Assembly (NCBI GenBank): GCA_002742935.1
Contig: PDON01000068.1
Span: 1-64,000 of the forward strand
DNA: 64,000 nucleotides
Source of the DNA: Candidatus Cloacimonadota bacterium
GTDB lineage: Bacteria > UBA4055
Direction of reading: 5' to 3'
The first letter of the stretch is position 1, and each line of letters begins with the position of its first letter. Below the pieces are notes generated by a model. That model saw only the letters and a program-made list of their open reading frames with translations, searched no databases and was not told where the DNA came from. Positions 28,548 through 37,322 of this stretch are shown piece by piece. The position numbers and the translations under genes are program-made.

Positions 28548-29072
28548 ATGAAGTTTAAAGTTTTGGCGATTATTTCACTATTTTTTGTAATAGAACTTTT
28601 TGGAGTAGAAACTGTTACAATAAGTGACCTTGTAGATTCTGCTGAAAAATATCTTAACAAAGAGGTGAGTTTAGTTGCTGAAGTTGAGCATGTTTGCTCC
28701 CACGGTGGTAAAAAACTGTTTGCTACAGATGGTAAAAACAGATTTAAAATTACACCCTCAAAACAACTTGGAGCTTTTGAGGCTGAAATGAGTGGTAAAG
28801 AGTACAAATTTAACGGAATTGTAAAAGAGTTTAGAGTAGACAACGATTATTTAGACAATTGGGAAGCTGAACTTGATGTTGCAAACAAGGATAAAAAAGA
28901 ATCTCACGAAGGGTGTAAGTACGAGAAGAAAGATGAATCCAAAGATGAGTGTAAAAAAGATAATAGTGAATACAGCCGTATAGAAAACCTTAGGAAACAG
29001 ATAAAGGATAGTAAAAAAAACTATCTTTCATACTACTTTCTTGAGTGTAGTAAATTTGAGGTAAGAAAATAG
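28548..29072 (+). CDS. Secreted OB-fold-like protein with Cys- and Lys-rich tail
   Basis: The protein has 174 residues and a signal peptide ending near GVETVTI. The middle part (VDSAEKYLNKEVSLVAEVEHVCSHGGKKLFATDGKNRFKIT, then EMSGKEYKFNGIVKE) has the length and strand pattern of a small OB-fold domain like DUF4920. A hydrophilic tail follows, rich in Lys, Glu and Asp, with Cys residues spaced through it. A role in metal or redox chemistry in the periplasm is possible but unproven. The stop overlaps the next start by one base, so the genes are coupled. Confidence 0.7.
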   Translation: MKFKVLAIISLFFVIELFGVETVTISDLVDSAEKYLNKEVSLVAEVEHVCSHGGKKLFATDGKNRFKITPSKQLGAFEAEMSGKEYKFNGIVKEFRVDNDYLDNWEAELDVANKDKKESHEGCKYEKKDESKDECKKDNSEYSRIENLRKQIKDSKKNYLSYYFLECSKFEVRK

Positions 29073-29629
29073 TGAAAAAGCCCAATTGGAGAAAATGGAA
29101 TTTAGCACTTCACAGAGATTTAGGCTTCTTCTTTTTTGGCATGACCATAATATATGCCCTTTCAGGAATGGCACTGAATCATAAGAAACACTACAATCCA
29201 AGTTTTAAAGTTATTAATGAAGAGATCCAATTATCTCTTAAAGATGGAGATATTGACGATAGTTATTGCAAGCAGATACTAAAATCTTTGGATATAGATG
29301 AGAAGTATAAAAGATTCTACTTTCAGAATGATTCAACCTTAAAAATAATATTCTTGGGAGGGAATCTAAAAATTGATATGAACTCTCACAAAGGGAACCT
29401 TTCAAGAACCGTAAAAAGAAAGGTTTTTAATGAAATTAGCTATCTCCACTATAATCCCATAAAAACCTGGACATGGTTTTCAGATTTATATGCACTTGGA
29501 TTAATCATTCTTTCATTCACAGGAATTATTATAACAAAAGGTAAAAAAGGTCTTTGGGGAAGAGGTGGTATATATTTAGCTTTGGGAATTGCAATACCTA
29601 TTGTTTATCTCTTTGTATATAAGTTTTAA
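29072..29629 (+). CDS. PepSY-associated transmembrane protein
   Basis: The 185-residue protein begins with KPNWRKWNLALHRDLGFFFFGMTIIYALSGMALNHKKHYNP, in which the WNLALHRDLGF motif and a membrane helix match PepSY-associated TM proteins. A periplasmic loop of about 80 residues follows, then two helices near the C-terminus, with LHYNPIKTWTWFSDLYALGLIILSFTG. Members are linked to metal reductases and cytochrome systems. Start is GTG, overlapping the upstream stop by one base. Function is unknown; context suggests work together with the OB-fold-like protein. Confidence 0.8.
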   Translation: MKKPNWRKWNLALHRDLGFFFFGMTIIYALSGMALNHKKHYNPSFKVINEEIQLSLKDGDIDDSYCKQILKSLDIDEKYKRFYFQNDSTLKIIFLGGNLKIDMNSHKGNLSRTVKRKVFNEISYLHYNPIKTWTWFSDLYALGLIILSFTGIIITKGKKGLWGRGGIYLALGIAIPIVYLFVYKF

Positions 29630-29646
29630 CAATTGGAATAATAGAT

Positions 29647-31833
29647 ATGATTGATAAAGCTTTAAAACTTTTGAAAAAACATTTTGGGTATGATTCTTTC
29701 AGACCTCCACAAGAGAGTATAATATCCTCTATTCTTGAAGGTAAAGATAGTGTAGTTATTATGCCTACAGGTGGAGGGAAATCTATCTGTTATCAGATAC
29801 CTGCACTAATTTTAGAGGGGGTTACACTGGTAATCTCCCCCTTGATCTCGTTAATGAAAGATCAAGTTGATAATCTAAACCAGTTAGGTATAAGCTCAAC
29901 ATTTATAAACTCATCTCTAACTTATAATGAAATAAACAATAGAATAGAAAAAACTCTTAATAATGAGTATAAAATTATATATTTGGCTCCGGAGCGTTTG
30001 GATTCTGAAGATTTTACAGATCTTATAACTAAGATAGACATATCTATGGTAGCTATAGATGAGGCTCACTGTATATCTCAATGGGGACATGATTTTAGAC
30101 CGAGCTATACAAAAATAAAAAATTTTACGGAGACTCTAAATCCTAAACCTATTATCTCAGCTTTTACGGCAACAGCAACCCCTAAAGTTAGAGAAGATAT
30201 TGTTAAAAATTTAAATTTAGATACTCCTAAGATATCAATTTCGGGATTTGACAGACCAAACCTTTCATTTACAACAATTATTGGTGAAGATAAAAAGAGC
30301 TATATAATAAACTATATTGAGGAGAATATAGATAGTTCTGGAATCATTTATGTATCAACAAGAAAGGATGTAGAATCTCTCTATGAACTATGTAAAGAAA
30401 AGGGTTATAGCGTTGCAAAATATCATGCCGGTATGGGTAGTGAAGAAAGAAAGAGAAGTCAACAGATGTTCTCATTTGATAATTGTAAAGTAATGATAGC
30501 CACAAACGCTTTTGGAATGGGTATTGATAAATCAAATGTGAGATATGTAATCCATTATAATATGCCCAAAAATATGGAAAGCTACTATCAAGAAGCCGGA
30601 AGAGCAGGTAGAGATGGTGATGAGGGTGACTGTATTTTAATATTTTCACCTCAAGATCTATTTCTTCAAAACTATTTTATTGAAAACTCTGAAAGTGAAG
30701 ATTTCAAGAAAGAGGATGATATAAAAAAACTGGAATCTATTACTGAATACTGCTATACAGATAGTTGTTTGCGTAAATATATTCTAAACTACTTTGGAGA
30801 GGAGTATCCCAAAGAGAGGTGCGAAAACTGTAGTAATTGTAATGTGAATAAGGATGATTTTGTAGATATCTCTATAGAAGCTCAAAAAATTATCTCCTGT
30901 ATTGTAAGAGCCGGAGAAAGTTGGGGAATAACCATGATCTCCGATATTCTTAGAGGTTCTAAAAATAGAAAAGTTACAGAAAACGGATTTCAACACCTTT
31001 CAACCCACAATATTATGAGAGAGTATAAAGCCACTACAATAAAAGATATGATAAACACTCTCATAGCTAAAAAATATCTAATATTAGAGGGAAGTGACTA
31101 TCCTGTATTAAAGTTACTACCTTCAGCAAGATCTATCTTAAAGGGAGAAAAGAAAATATTTTTTAAAAAAAGTATTATCAAAAAGAGAAAATCTAGAAGA
31201 GACAAAAGATTAGATCTTACTTATGATAATAAACTGTTTGAAACTCTTCGTAAGCTTCGTACAGAGATTGCAGAAAAGGAGAATCTTCCACCTTTTGTAA
31301 TATTTTCAGATGCGGTTTTAAGAGAGATCTCTACCCACCTTCCTACAGATAAAGATGGGATGCTAAATGTTAAAGGAGTTGGAGAGAAAAAGCTAAAATC
31401 TTATGGAGAGATTTTTATTGGTGTTGTTAAAAAATATTTAGTGGAGAACAATATTGAGAAACCTAAAATAGAGAAAAAGGTGAAAATTTTCACTACTCCC
31501 AATAATAATAGACCTCCTAAAAAGAGAATTGAAACTAAGATTGAAAAAACTTACATAACCAGTTATAACCTTTATAAAGAGGGATACTCCATAGAAGATA
31601 TTGCAAAAAAAAGAGCTTTAACAAAAGGATCTATTGAAGAACATTTAATTAGAGCATACAAAGAGGAAAGAAAAGAGTTAAACTGGAAAGATATCTTTTC
31701 AGAGAATGAGGAAAAAGTAATTTTAGAAGCTACTCTAAAAGTAGGTAGAGATTCTCTTAGGAAAATTAAAGATGAAGTTGGAGATAGTATAAGCTATTTC
31801 CAAATTAAATCAGTATTGGCTAAAAATTTTTAG
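29647..31833 (+). CDS. recQ: ATP-dependent DNA helicase RecQ
   Basis: RecQ unwinds DNA in recombination and repair. The 728-residue protein has Walker A TGGGKS at residues 41-46, DEAH at 138-141, helicase motif VI QEAGRAGRDG, a four-cysteine RecQ zinc-binding element (YCYTDSCLRKYILNYFGEEY and CENCSNC), a winged helix, then an HRDC domain (LPPFVIFSDAVLREI, GVGEKKLKSYGE). The final 90 residues add a helix-turn-helix helicase-associated domain (YSIEDIAKKRALTKGSIEEHL). It follows the PepSY gene by 17 bases. Confidence 0.95.
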   Translation: MIDKALKLLKKHFGYDSFRPPQESIISSILEGKDSVVIMPTGGGKSICYQIPALILEGVTLVISPLISLMKDQVDNLNQLGISSTFINSSLTYNEINNRIEKTLNNEYKIIYLAPERLDSEDFTDLITKIDISMVAIDEAHCISQWGHDFRPSYTKIKNFTETLNPKPIISAFTATATPKVREDIVKNLNLDTPKISISGFDRPNLSFTTIIGEDKKSYIINYIEENIDSSGIIYVSTRKDVESLYELCKEKGYSVAKYHAGMGSEERKRSQQMFSFDNCKVMIATNAFGMGIDKSNVRYVIHYNMPKNMESYYQEAGRAGRDGDEGDCILIFSPQDLFLQNYFIENSESEDFKKEDDIKKLESITEYCYTDSCLRKYILNYFGEEYPKERCENCSNCNVNKDDFVDISIEAQKIISCIVRAGESWGITMISDILRGSKNRKVTENGFQHLSTHNIMREYKATTIKDMINTLIAKKYLILEGSDYPVLKLLPSARSILKGEKKIFFKKSIIKKRKSRRDKRLDLTYDNKLFETLRKLRTEIAEKENLPPFVIFSDAVLREISTHLPTDKDGMLNVKGVGEKKLKSYGEIFIGVVKKYLVENNIEKPKIEKKVKIFTTPNNNRPPKKRIETKIEKTYITSYNLYKEGYSIEDIAKKRALTKGSIEEHLIRAYKEERKELNWKDIFSENEEKVILEATLKVGRDSLRKIKDEVGDSISYFQIKSVLAKNF

Positions 31834-32080
31834 TAATTTTTAGTAATAAAGAATAACTCCATAAATAGAAATATATTGAAACATTTCTACTCTTTGGTTA
31901 GAGATTTATATGAATATACAAAGATAACCTTTATAACAGGTGTATCAGTTTAACAAAGTATCATTTAAAACCTTGCATTTTGTGGTCGTTAACTATCCAT
32001 TAAGTTATTGAATAAATAATATTTGTCCCCTTTTAAATAGGCTCAATACCCTTACCAACATTTGAACGCCTAAAATCATC

Positions 32081-32932
32081 CTAACCATATCCATGATTTC
32101 CACCCAAGAAGTTATTACCAAAGAAGGATACAGCTACCATAATAAAACCAATGATAGACATCCAAGCTGCTTTTCTCTCTTTCCACCCTTTTTTCAATCT
32201 TGCATGAAGATATGCAGAGTAGAAGATCCAAATTATAAGGGCACCAATCTCTTTTGGATCCCAGCCCCAAAATGTTCCCCAAGCGTATTGAGCCCATATT
32301 GAGCCAAAGAATAGAGCACCAATTGTATACAGAGGATACCCTATAGATACACTTTGATAGTTAATTTTATCTAAAAGAGAAGCTTTAGGAAGTAGTTTTG
32401 AGAATAGATTCTCTTCACTTACAGATATCTTAAAAAGATAGGCAGTACTTACAGCAGCCGATACTAAAAAAGCTCCGGAACCAACGGCAGCTAAAAGAAC
32501 ATGCCAAGTTAACCAATGGCTTTGAAGAGCCGGAACAAGCTCTGTATGTACTCCGGTATAAAAGTAGATACCTGTATAGCTCGTCATAAATATAAGAGGA
32601 ACAACAAAAGTTCCAATTGAAGGCTCTTTATACTTATATATGAGAGCTAAAAATAGACCGGAAGAGATGCAAGTCATTACAAAAGCAAACTCACTCATAT
32701 TTGCCAAAGGAATTCTTCCAAGTTCAAACCAACCGTAAAACCATCCCAAAAGATCGGGTATGAAACCAACTGCAAGAGATGATACTGCCAGAGTTGAAAT
32801 GATTCTATTTTTTAAAATTGGCTTTAAAATAAAAAGAATACCGGAAAAAAGATAAGCGTACATAGCAATAAGATGTAAGTAAAGAGATACTCCCGGATTT
32901 AAAACATCTATCTCAATTATTCCCAAATTCAT
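32081..32932 (-). CDS. ccsA: Cytochrome c biogenesis protein CcsA/ResC
   Basis: CcsA is the haem-handling subunit of system II cytochrome c assembly. The 283-residue protein has about eight membrane segments. The tryptophan-rich motif WGTFWGWDPKEIGALI, which binds haem on the outer face, is intact, and conserved histidines are visible in HWLTWHVLLAA and GNNFLGGNHGYG. Its start overlaps the resB stop as ATGA, giving translational coupling. The pair would form the CcsBA synthetase in the inner membrane. Confidence 0.92.
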   Translation of the reverse strand: MNLGIIEIDVLNPGVSLYLHLIAMYAYLFSGILFILKPILKNRIISTLAVSSLAVGFIPDLLGWFYGWFELGRIPLANMSEFAFVMTCISSGLFLALIYKYKEPSIGTFVVPLIFMTSYTGIYFYTGVHTELVPALQSHWLTWHVLLAAVGSGAFLVSAAVSTAYLFKISVSEENLFSKLLPKASLLDKINYQSVSIGYPLYTIGALFFGSIWAQYAWGTFWGWDPKEIGALIIWIFYSAYLHARLKKGWKERKAAWMSIIGFIMVAVSFFGNNFLGGNHGYG

Positions 32933-34473
32933 CTATTTTCCCCCAATTTTATTTTAAGATCTTCCAACATTTTATCATTATCAAACTTAGTATTAACAGC
33001 TAAAAATATTGAACCTTTACCATTTTTATCTTTAAACTTCGCTATAAAAATCTGTTTATAGTTTAAATAAAAGGCGAATACCAAACCAATAGAGGAAAGT
33101 AAAAATCCAATCCATATAAACAGAGATCCGGGATTGGTTGAAATTTCCAAACCTGTTTTATAGAAAGGCTGAAGTTCCAAAAGGGTAATAGAGTCCAAAT
33201 CTTTAATCCCCTTTATTGCTTCAAAATCTTTTTCAGGATCTAAAAAGACCCTATACCTTCCAACTATTTCACCTTCTCTAACAATAGAGAGAGTAATCTC
33301 TTGATCCCTCATATAAGCTCTCTCATTTGGTCCATAGATTTGAAGGTAGTTACAATCAAAATCCTCCATAAGAAGAGAAAATTTAGTTCCTTCTATAGGT
33401 GTAAGTTCTCTATAATTCGCTATTAAATCTATACTCTTTCCGTTTATAACAATATTGAGCTTTGCTTTGTCAAAAATCTTTTCCCCAATAGAGTTAAAAT
33501 CTGATTCCATAAGCTCCGTAGAGTTTGCTTGAAAAAATGTAAACCCTTTATGTTCCAGTGGAGAGTTAACCTCTATCTTTTCTCTTTTTATCTCTTTACC
33601 ATCCTCAATAACTGAAAGGTCTGAAACATAATCGGCAACCATCTTCATACCATAACCGTTTCTATTATAACCTTCCCTGTCAAATAGAAATTTACCATCT
33701 GTGTAGCTTACATTGTACTCATTAACCGTAACTTTGAAATCTATACCATAATCCTCTTTTTGAGATTCTGTCAAAAGAGTATTTTCATATTCCCATGCAG
33801 TTGAGTTAAATCTAATACCATATAGAGAGATAAGAAGTCCGCCTAAAAATATAGAAACAAGCCCCAAATGAACTATGTAAGCACCTGAAAAGCTTAGAGA
33901 GTTTTTTACGAGATAGATAAGCTTTATCCCCTTCTCCTCCTTTTCAAATCTTCTAAAACCTCTACTAACAATATTTAGTTCATCATCATTTTTAAGTTCA
34001 AGAGCATGCTTGCTCCCTCTTATAAGATCCAAAGATCTAAACTGGGGTTTAAAAACTCTGTAGAATACAGATTTTGTATTGGATATAACACATAGAGAAA
34101 GGCTTAGCGTTAATACTGCTAATAGAAATCTATAGTTAAAACTTTTGAATTGATCAAAGAGTTGGAGAAAATTATTTGCTATATAGTATCTAAGATCCGA
34201 CCAGCCATGAATATCTTTATAAAAAGTCTCCCTTATAAACTCCAATTGAAGCTTATCACTCTCCTCTTTTTTTGAAATATCCTTACCCTTAATATATTCG
34301 CTGTACTCTGCATTGATATTGTTTGATGAGTTTACAACTTCAACAAACATTTTTTGTGTATATGCAGGATAAAATTCATTGAAAGCAACCAAGCCAAAGG
34401 AGTAAACGCCAATAATAATCAAAATAATTATTGCAAACTTCATTGAGTATAAAAATTTAATCCCTTTATTCAA
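32929..34473 (-). CDS. resB: Cytochrome c biogenesis protein ResB/Ccs1
   Basis: ResB partners CcsA in haem delivery to apocytochrome c. The 514-residue protein has N-terminal membrane helices (about 10-30 and others near 110 and 195) and a large periplasmic domain between the third and last helices. Family segments include SFSGAYIVHLGLVSIFLGGLLISLYG, EVNSPLEHKGFTFFQAN and PGSLFIWIGFLLSSIGLVFAFYLNYKQIF. It ends with TGA. Its presence implies that c-type cytochromes are made by the organism. Confidence 0.9.
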   Translation of the reverse strand: MNKGIKFLYSMKFAIIILIIIGVYSFGLVAFNEFYPAYTQKMFVEVVNSSNNINAEYSEYIKGKDISKKEESDKLQLEFIRETFYKDIHGWSDLRYYIANNFLQLFDQFKSFNYRFLLAVLTLSLSLCVISNTKSVFYRVFKPQFRSLDLIRGSKHALELKNDDELNIVSRGFRRFEKEEKGIKLIYLVKNSLSFSGAYIVHLGLVSIFLGGLLISLYGIRFNSTAWEYENTLLTESQKEDYGIDFKVTVNEYNVSYTDGKFLFDREGYNRNGYGMKMVADYVSDLSVIEDGKEIKREKIEVNSPLEHKGFTFFQANSTELMESDFNSIGEKIFDKAKLNIVINGKSIDLIANYRELTPIEGTKFSLLMEDFDCNYLQIYGPNERAYMRDQEITLSIVREGEIVGRYRVFLDPEKDFEAIKGIKDLDSITLLELQPFYKTGLEISTNPGSLFIWIGFLLSSIGLVFAFYLNYKQIFIAKFKDKNGKGSIFLAVNTKFDNDKMLEDLKIKLGENR

Positions 34474-34481
34474 AACATCTC

Positions 34482-35192
34482 CTATTTAACAGATTCTCCA
34501 TCCAAGATTATAACATTATAAACCATACCTTTAGCAAGCTCAAAATCTTTCTTAACCGTTCCTCTGATTGTTACAATAGATCCCAATTCAAAGGTTTCAG
34601 ATGTTCTAACGGTCATATCATTACTACCCTCTTTACCGCTACCATCTTGAATGTGGAGCCAATTTGATCCCATAATATTGGGAGAAAACCTAACAACCCT
34701 GCCGGAAACCTTAATCTCTTTATCGTTTAGAGATGAAACTTGATTATAAACCTCCTCTATAGAGTAGCCCCCTTTGGGTTTATCAACCTTAATATCTTTA
34801 GAATTTACACTTTTTTCGGAGCTCATAGAAGAAGTTCCCACACCACCATGAGGAGAGGATTTTCCCATACTGAAATCTACCATATTTCTTGGAGATTTTG
34901 AGCTTCCATAAACAGATTTAGCTAAATAGACTCCATCGATATAACTTATAAGTGAAAATATAAGAGTATTGTTAATATCTACATTAGCTCCAAGATTCTC
35001 TTTTTCAACTCTAATTTGAATACTGCCACTACTATCGACACATCTAAAAAGAAGTGAAGTTTCAAGTGTATCAATGGATGAGACTCTTGTTTTCAAAACA
35101 TCACAACCCCTACTCTCTTTAACAGAGGATAAGCTGTTTAGAACAGAACCCCTTGCCATTGCAATAAAAATGAGGATAATTAAAAATTTCAT
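34482..35192 (-). CDS. Secreted OB-fold protein next to cytochrome c genes
   Basis: The protein has about 236 residues, with a signal peptide in the first 20 residues (KFLIILIFIAMARG). The C-terminal half (VSSLNDKEIKVSGRVVRFSPNIMGSNWLHIQDGSG to IVTIRGTVKKD) is an OB-fold of the tRNA_anti-like or DUF5666-like kind: five strands with a GSNWLHIQDG turn. A similar strand pattern may lie in its first half. It is 8 bases upstream of resB, so it is in that operon. Role is unknown; a link to cytochrome c assembly is inference. The ATG at 35192 after AGGAAA is preferred to an upstream ATG, since the signal peptide begins there. Confidence 0.72.
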   Translation of the reverse strand: MKFLIILIFIAMARGSVLNSLSSVKESRGCDVLKTRVSSIDTLETSLLFRCVDSSGSIQIRVEKENLGANVDINNTLIFSLISYIDGVYLAKSVYGSSKSPRNMVDFSMGKSSPHGGVGTSSMSSEKSVNSKDIKVDKPKGGYSIEEVYNQVSSLNDKEIKVSGRVVRFSPNIMGSNWLHIQDGSGKEGSNDMTVRTSETFELGSIVTIRGTVKKDFELAKGMVYNVIILDGESVK

Positions 35193-35343
35193 ACAATCAT
35201 ATTTCCTAATATAGCCACTATAACAGAATATCATAGTAAGATAATTTAAAAAAATGATCAAGATTTATTATTTTTTTTAAATATTTATTTGCTGAAATCA
35301 AATAATAAGCTATTTTTAATAGTAATTCTTAACGGAGTATTTT

Positions 35344-37314
35344 ATGAAATATCTAATCTTTTTTCTTGTTGTTGGAACAACAGTTTACTCACAAAACATT
35401 GCGACATGGAATACAAACTATGGAGAGTTTAAGGCGGAGCTCAGAGAGGACTTAGTTCCCATTACAGCAAATAATTTTGCCGATCTTGCACTGTCCGGAT
35501 TTTATGACAACCTAATTTTCCATAGAGTAATTGATAATTTCATGATTCAAGATGGTTGACCTAATGGTGATGGGACAGGTGGTCCCGGATATACAATACC
35601 TGATGAGTTTCACCCTGATCTCCTTCATAATGAACCGGGAGTTCTTTCAATGGCAAACTCAGGTCCAAACAGTGGAGGTTCCCAGTATTTTATAACACTG
35701 GTACCAACAACTTGGTTAAACTATCACCATGCAGTATTTGGAAATATAGTTGAAGGGATGGAGATTGTAGATGCCATTGGTGATGTAGCAACAGATAGCA
35801 ATGATAAACCCATTGATGATGTAATTATATACAGTGTTCAGATGAGTGGTATAAGAATAAAAGAGAATATATCTGATTTTGAACTTAACGATAGAGAGCT
35901 TATCGATCTTTCTACCCACTTTCAAGCTTATAGTGGTGAACCTATTGAGTATGAGGTAACCAACTCAAATCCTGATGCTGTTACTGCTGTACTAAACGGA
36001 ACAGATCTTACTATTCAGCCCGGAGAGGTTAACGATGTTGCTACAATAGTTGTAAAAGCAGTTAGTGAAGAGTACTTTAGAGAGCTCTCTTTTATAGTAT
36101 CAAACTTAGACAATAGACCTATAGCGGGATATGGAACCTCGTTCTCTTTAGATGGTGTTGATGATACCATGATCGGTGAGCCAAGTAGTGAAGTAAATAT
36201 CTTCTCAGAGTTTTCAATCTCTGCATGGATAAAGCCTGAAAGTATGAATGGTGAAGTTAAACTTGTATCTAAAGGATTAACAGCTATCTCTGACTTTAAG
36301 CTTGATTTCCCTTACAGCAAAAAACCTAAACTGTCCATTAGAACCGAAAGTGGTGGATTAAGGTATATATCAGCAACAGAACCTCTAGAGCTCGGTAATT
36401 GGTATCACATAGGAGGAACTTATAACGGAAAGGATTTAAAGCTGTATATAAATGGAGAGATCTCTAATGAGATCTCATACAATAGCGAAGAGTTTTTATC
36501 CAATACCGAGAACTCATCCATTCAAGTTAGTAGAAAAACTATTTCAATGTATGATGGAGAGATAGAGAATCTATCCCTATGGAATAGAGAGCTTTCTCAA
36601 GAGGAGATAATATCCCTACAATCAAAGAGTGTGAGCAGTGTAGAGGATGGATTGGTTTGTTCATGGCTTTTTAATGAAAAATTTGGGGAGATTGCTAAAG
36701 ATATTACAGGAAGGTGTGATCTATATCTAAACTACACATCCAATATTGATTGGAAGATATCTACTGCACCATATATATTTAAAACAGAAAAAGATACCCC
36801 CATAACCTCCAGACTGGCTTCAGGATATAACGATGGTTTAACCTTTGAGATTGTATCAACACCAAACTTAGGAACTATATCGGACTTTAACTCCTCTACG
36901 GGAGATTTTACCTATACACCAAATAGCGGAGTTTTGGGGGAGGATCAAATTAAGTACAAGGTTGCAAATAGCGAAGGTGTTGAATCGGATATTGGAGAAG
37001 CTGATATAAAGATAGTCGATCTATCCGGAATAGATGAGGAGAACTTTCCTGCCCAATCCCACCTAATAGATGCTTACCCGAATCCATTTAACCCTACAAC
37101 AGAGCTAACTTTTATCTCAAACCATTTGGGAGAGGGTAAATTAAAGGTTTACAATAGTAGAGGCAGAGTAGTAAGAGAGAATCAATTTAGAGTAGAGAAG
37201 CTTGGAAAACAGAAGCTTCTATTAAATGGAGAGGGTCTAAACTCAGGGGTTTATTATATATGGATTGAGAATGGGAATATAAGTTATCAGGGTAGAGTAG
37301 TTTTAATTAAATAG
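35344..37314 (+). CDS. Secreted cyclophilin-type peptidyl-prolyl isomerase with predicted selenocysteine (in-frame TGA) and type IX sorting domain
   Basis: Read through the TGA at 35557-35559, the frame encodes 656 residues. Signal peptide: 1-17. Cyclophilin domain: about 18-165, with catalytic R61 in FHRV, the FMIQDG segment, residue 72 = TGA, then GTGGPGYTIPDEFHPDL, GSQYFITL (Q114, F116), W124 and H129-AVFG. An Ig/cadherin-like domain (about 170-255), a LamG-like domain (about 265-450), another Ig-like domain (480-560) and a sorting domain beginning YPNPFNP (about 577-656) follow. In cyclophilins position 72 is often Cys or Asp (from memory). A SECIS-like hairpin follows the TGA. A reading from the downstream ATG at 35650 would lack a signal peptide and half the catalytic domain. 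Mutation or a sequencing error remains possible. Confidence 0.8.
35557..35587 (+). promoter_or_regulatory. Candidate bacterial SECIS element after in-frame TGA
   Basis: TGA (35557-35559) is followed after 12 bases by GGGAC (35572-35576), loop AGGTG (35577-35581) and GTCCC (35582-35586), a perfect 5-bp stem that a T-G wobble (35571 with 35587) extends to six. The loop starts 17 bases after the TGA and has G at its second position. From memory, the E. coli fdhF SECIS has the same 17-base spacing and a loop starting AGGU. The base after the TGA is C, a weak stop context also seen at fdhF. Confidence 0.7.
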
Positions 37315-37322
37315 ATTGTGAG

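Noticed and set aside
35344..37314. Alternative genetic code with TGA as Gly or Trp
   Set aside because: TGA ends rsmG, the NusG_II gene, resB, recJ and the NAD(P)-binding gene, several in ATGA overlaps, and no other gene in the window has an internal TGA.
35344..37314. Ordinary pseudogene of the cyclophilin
   Set aside because: Both sides of the TGA are in frame and conserved with no other lesion, and a SECIS-like hairpin lies at the proper distance. Not excluded, but less likely.
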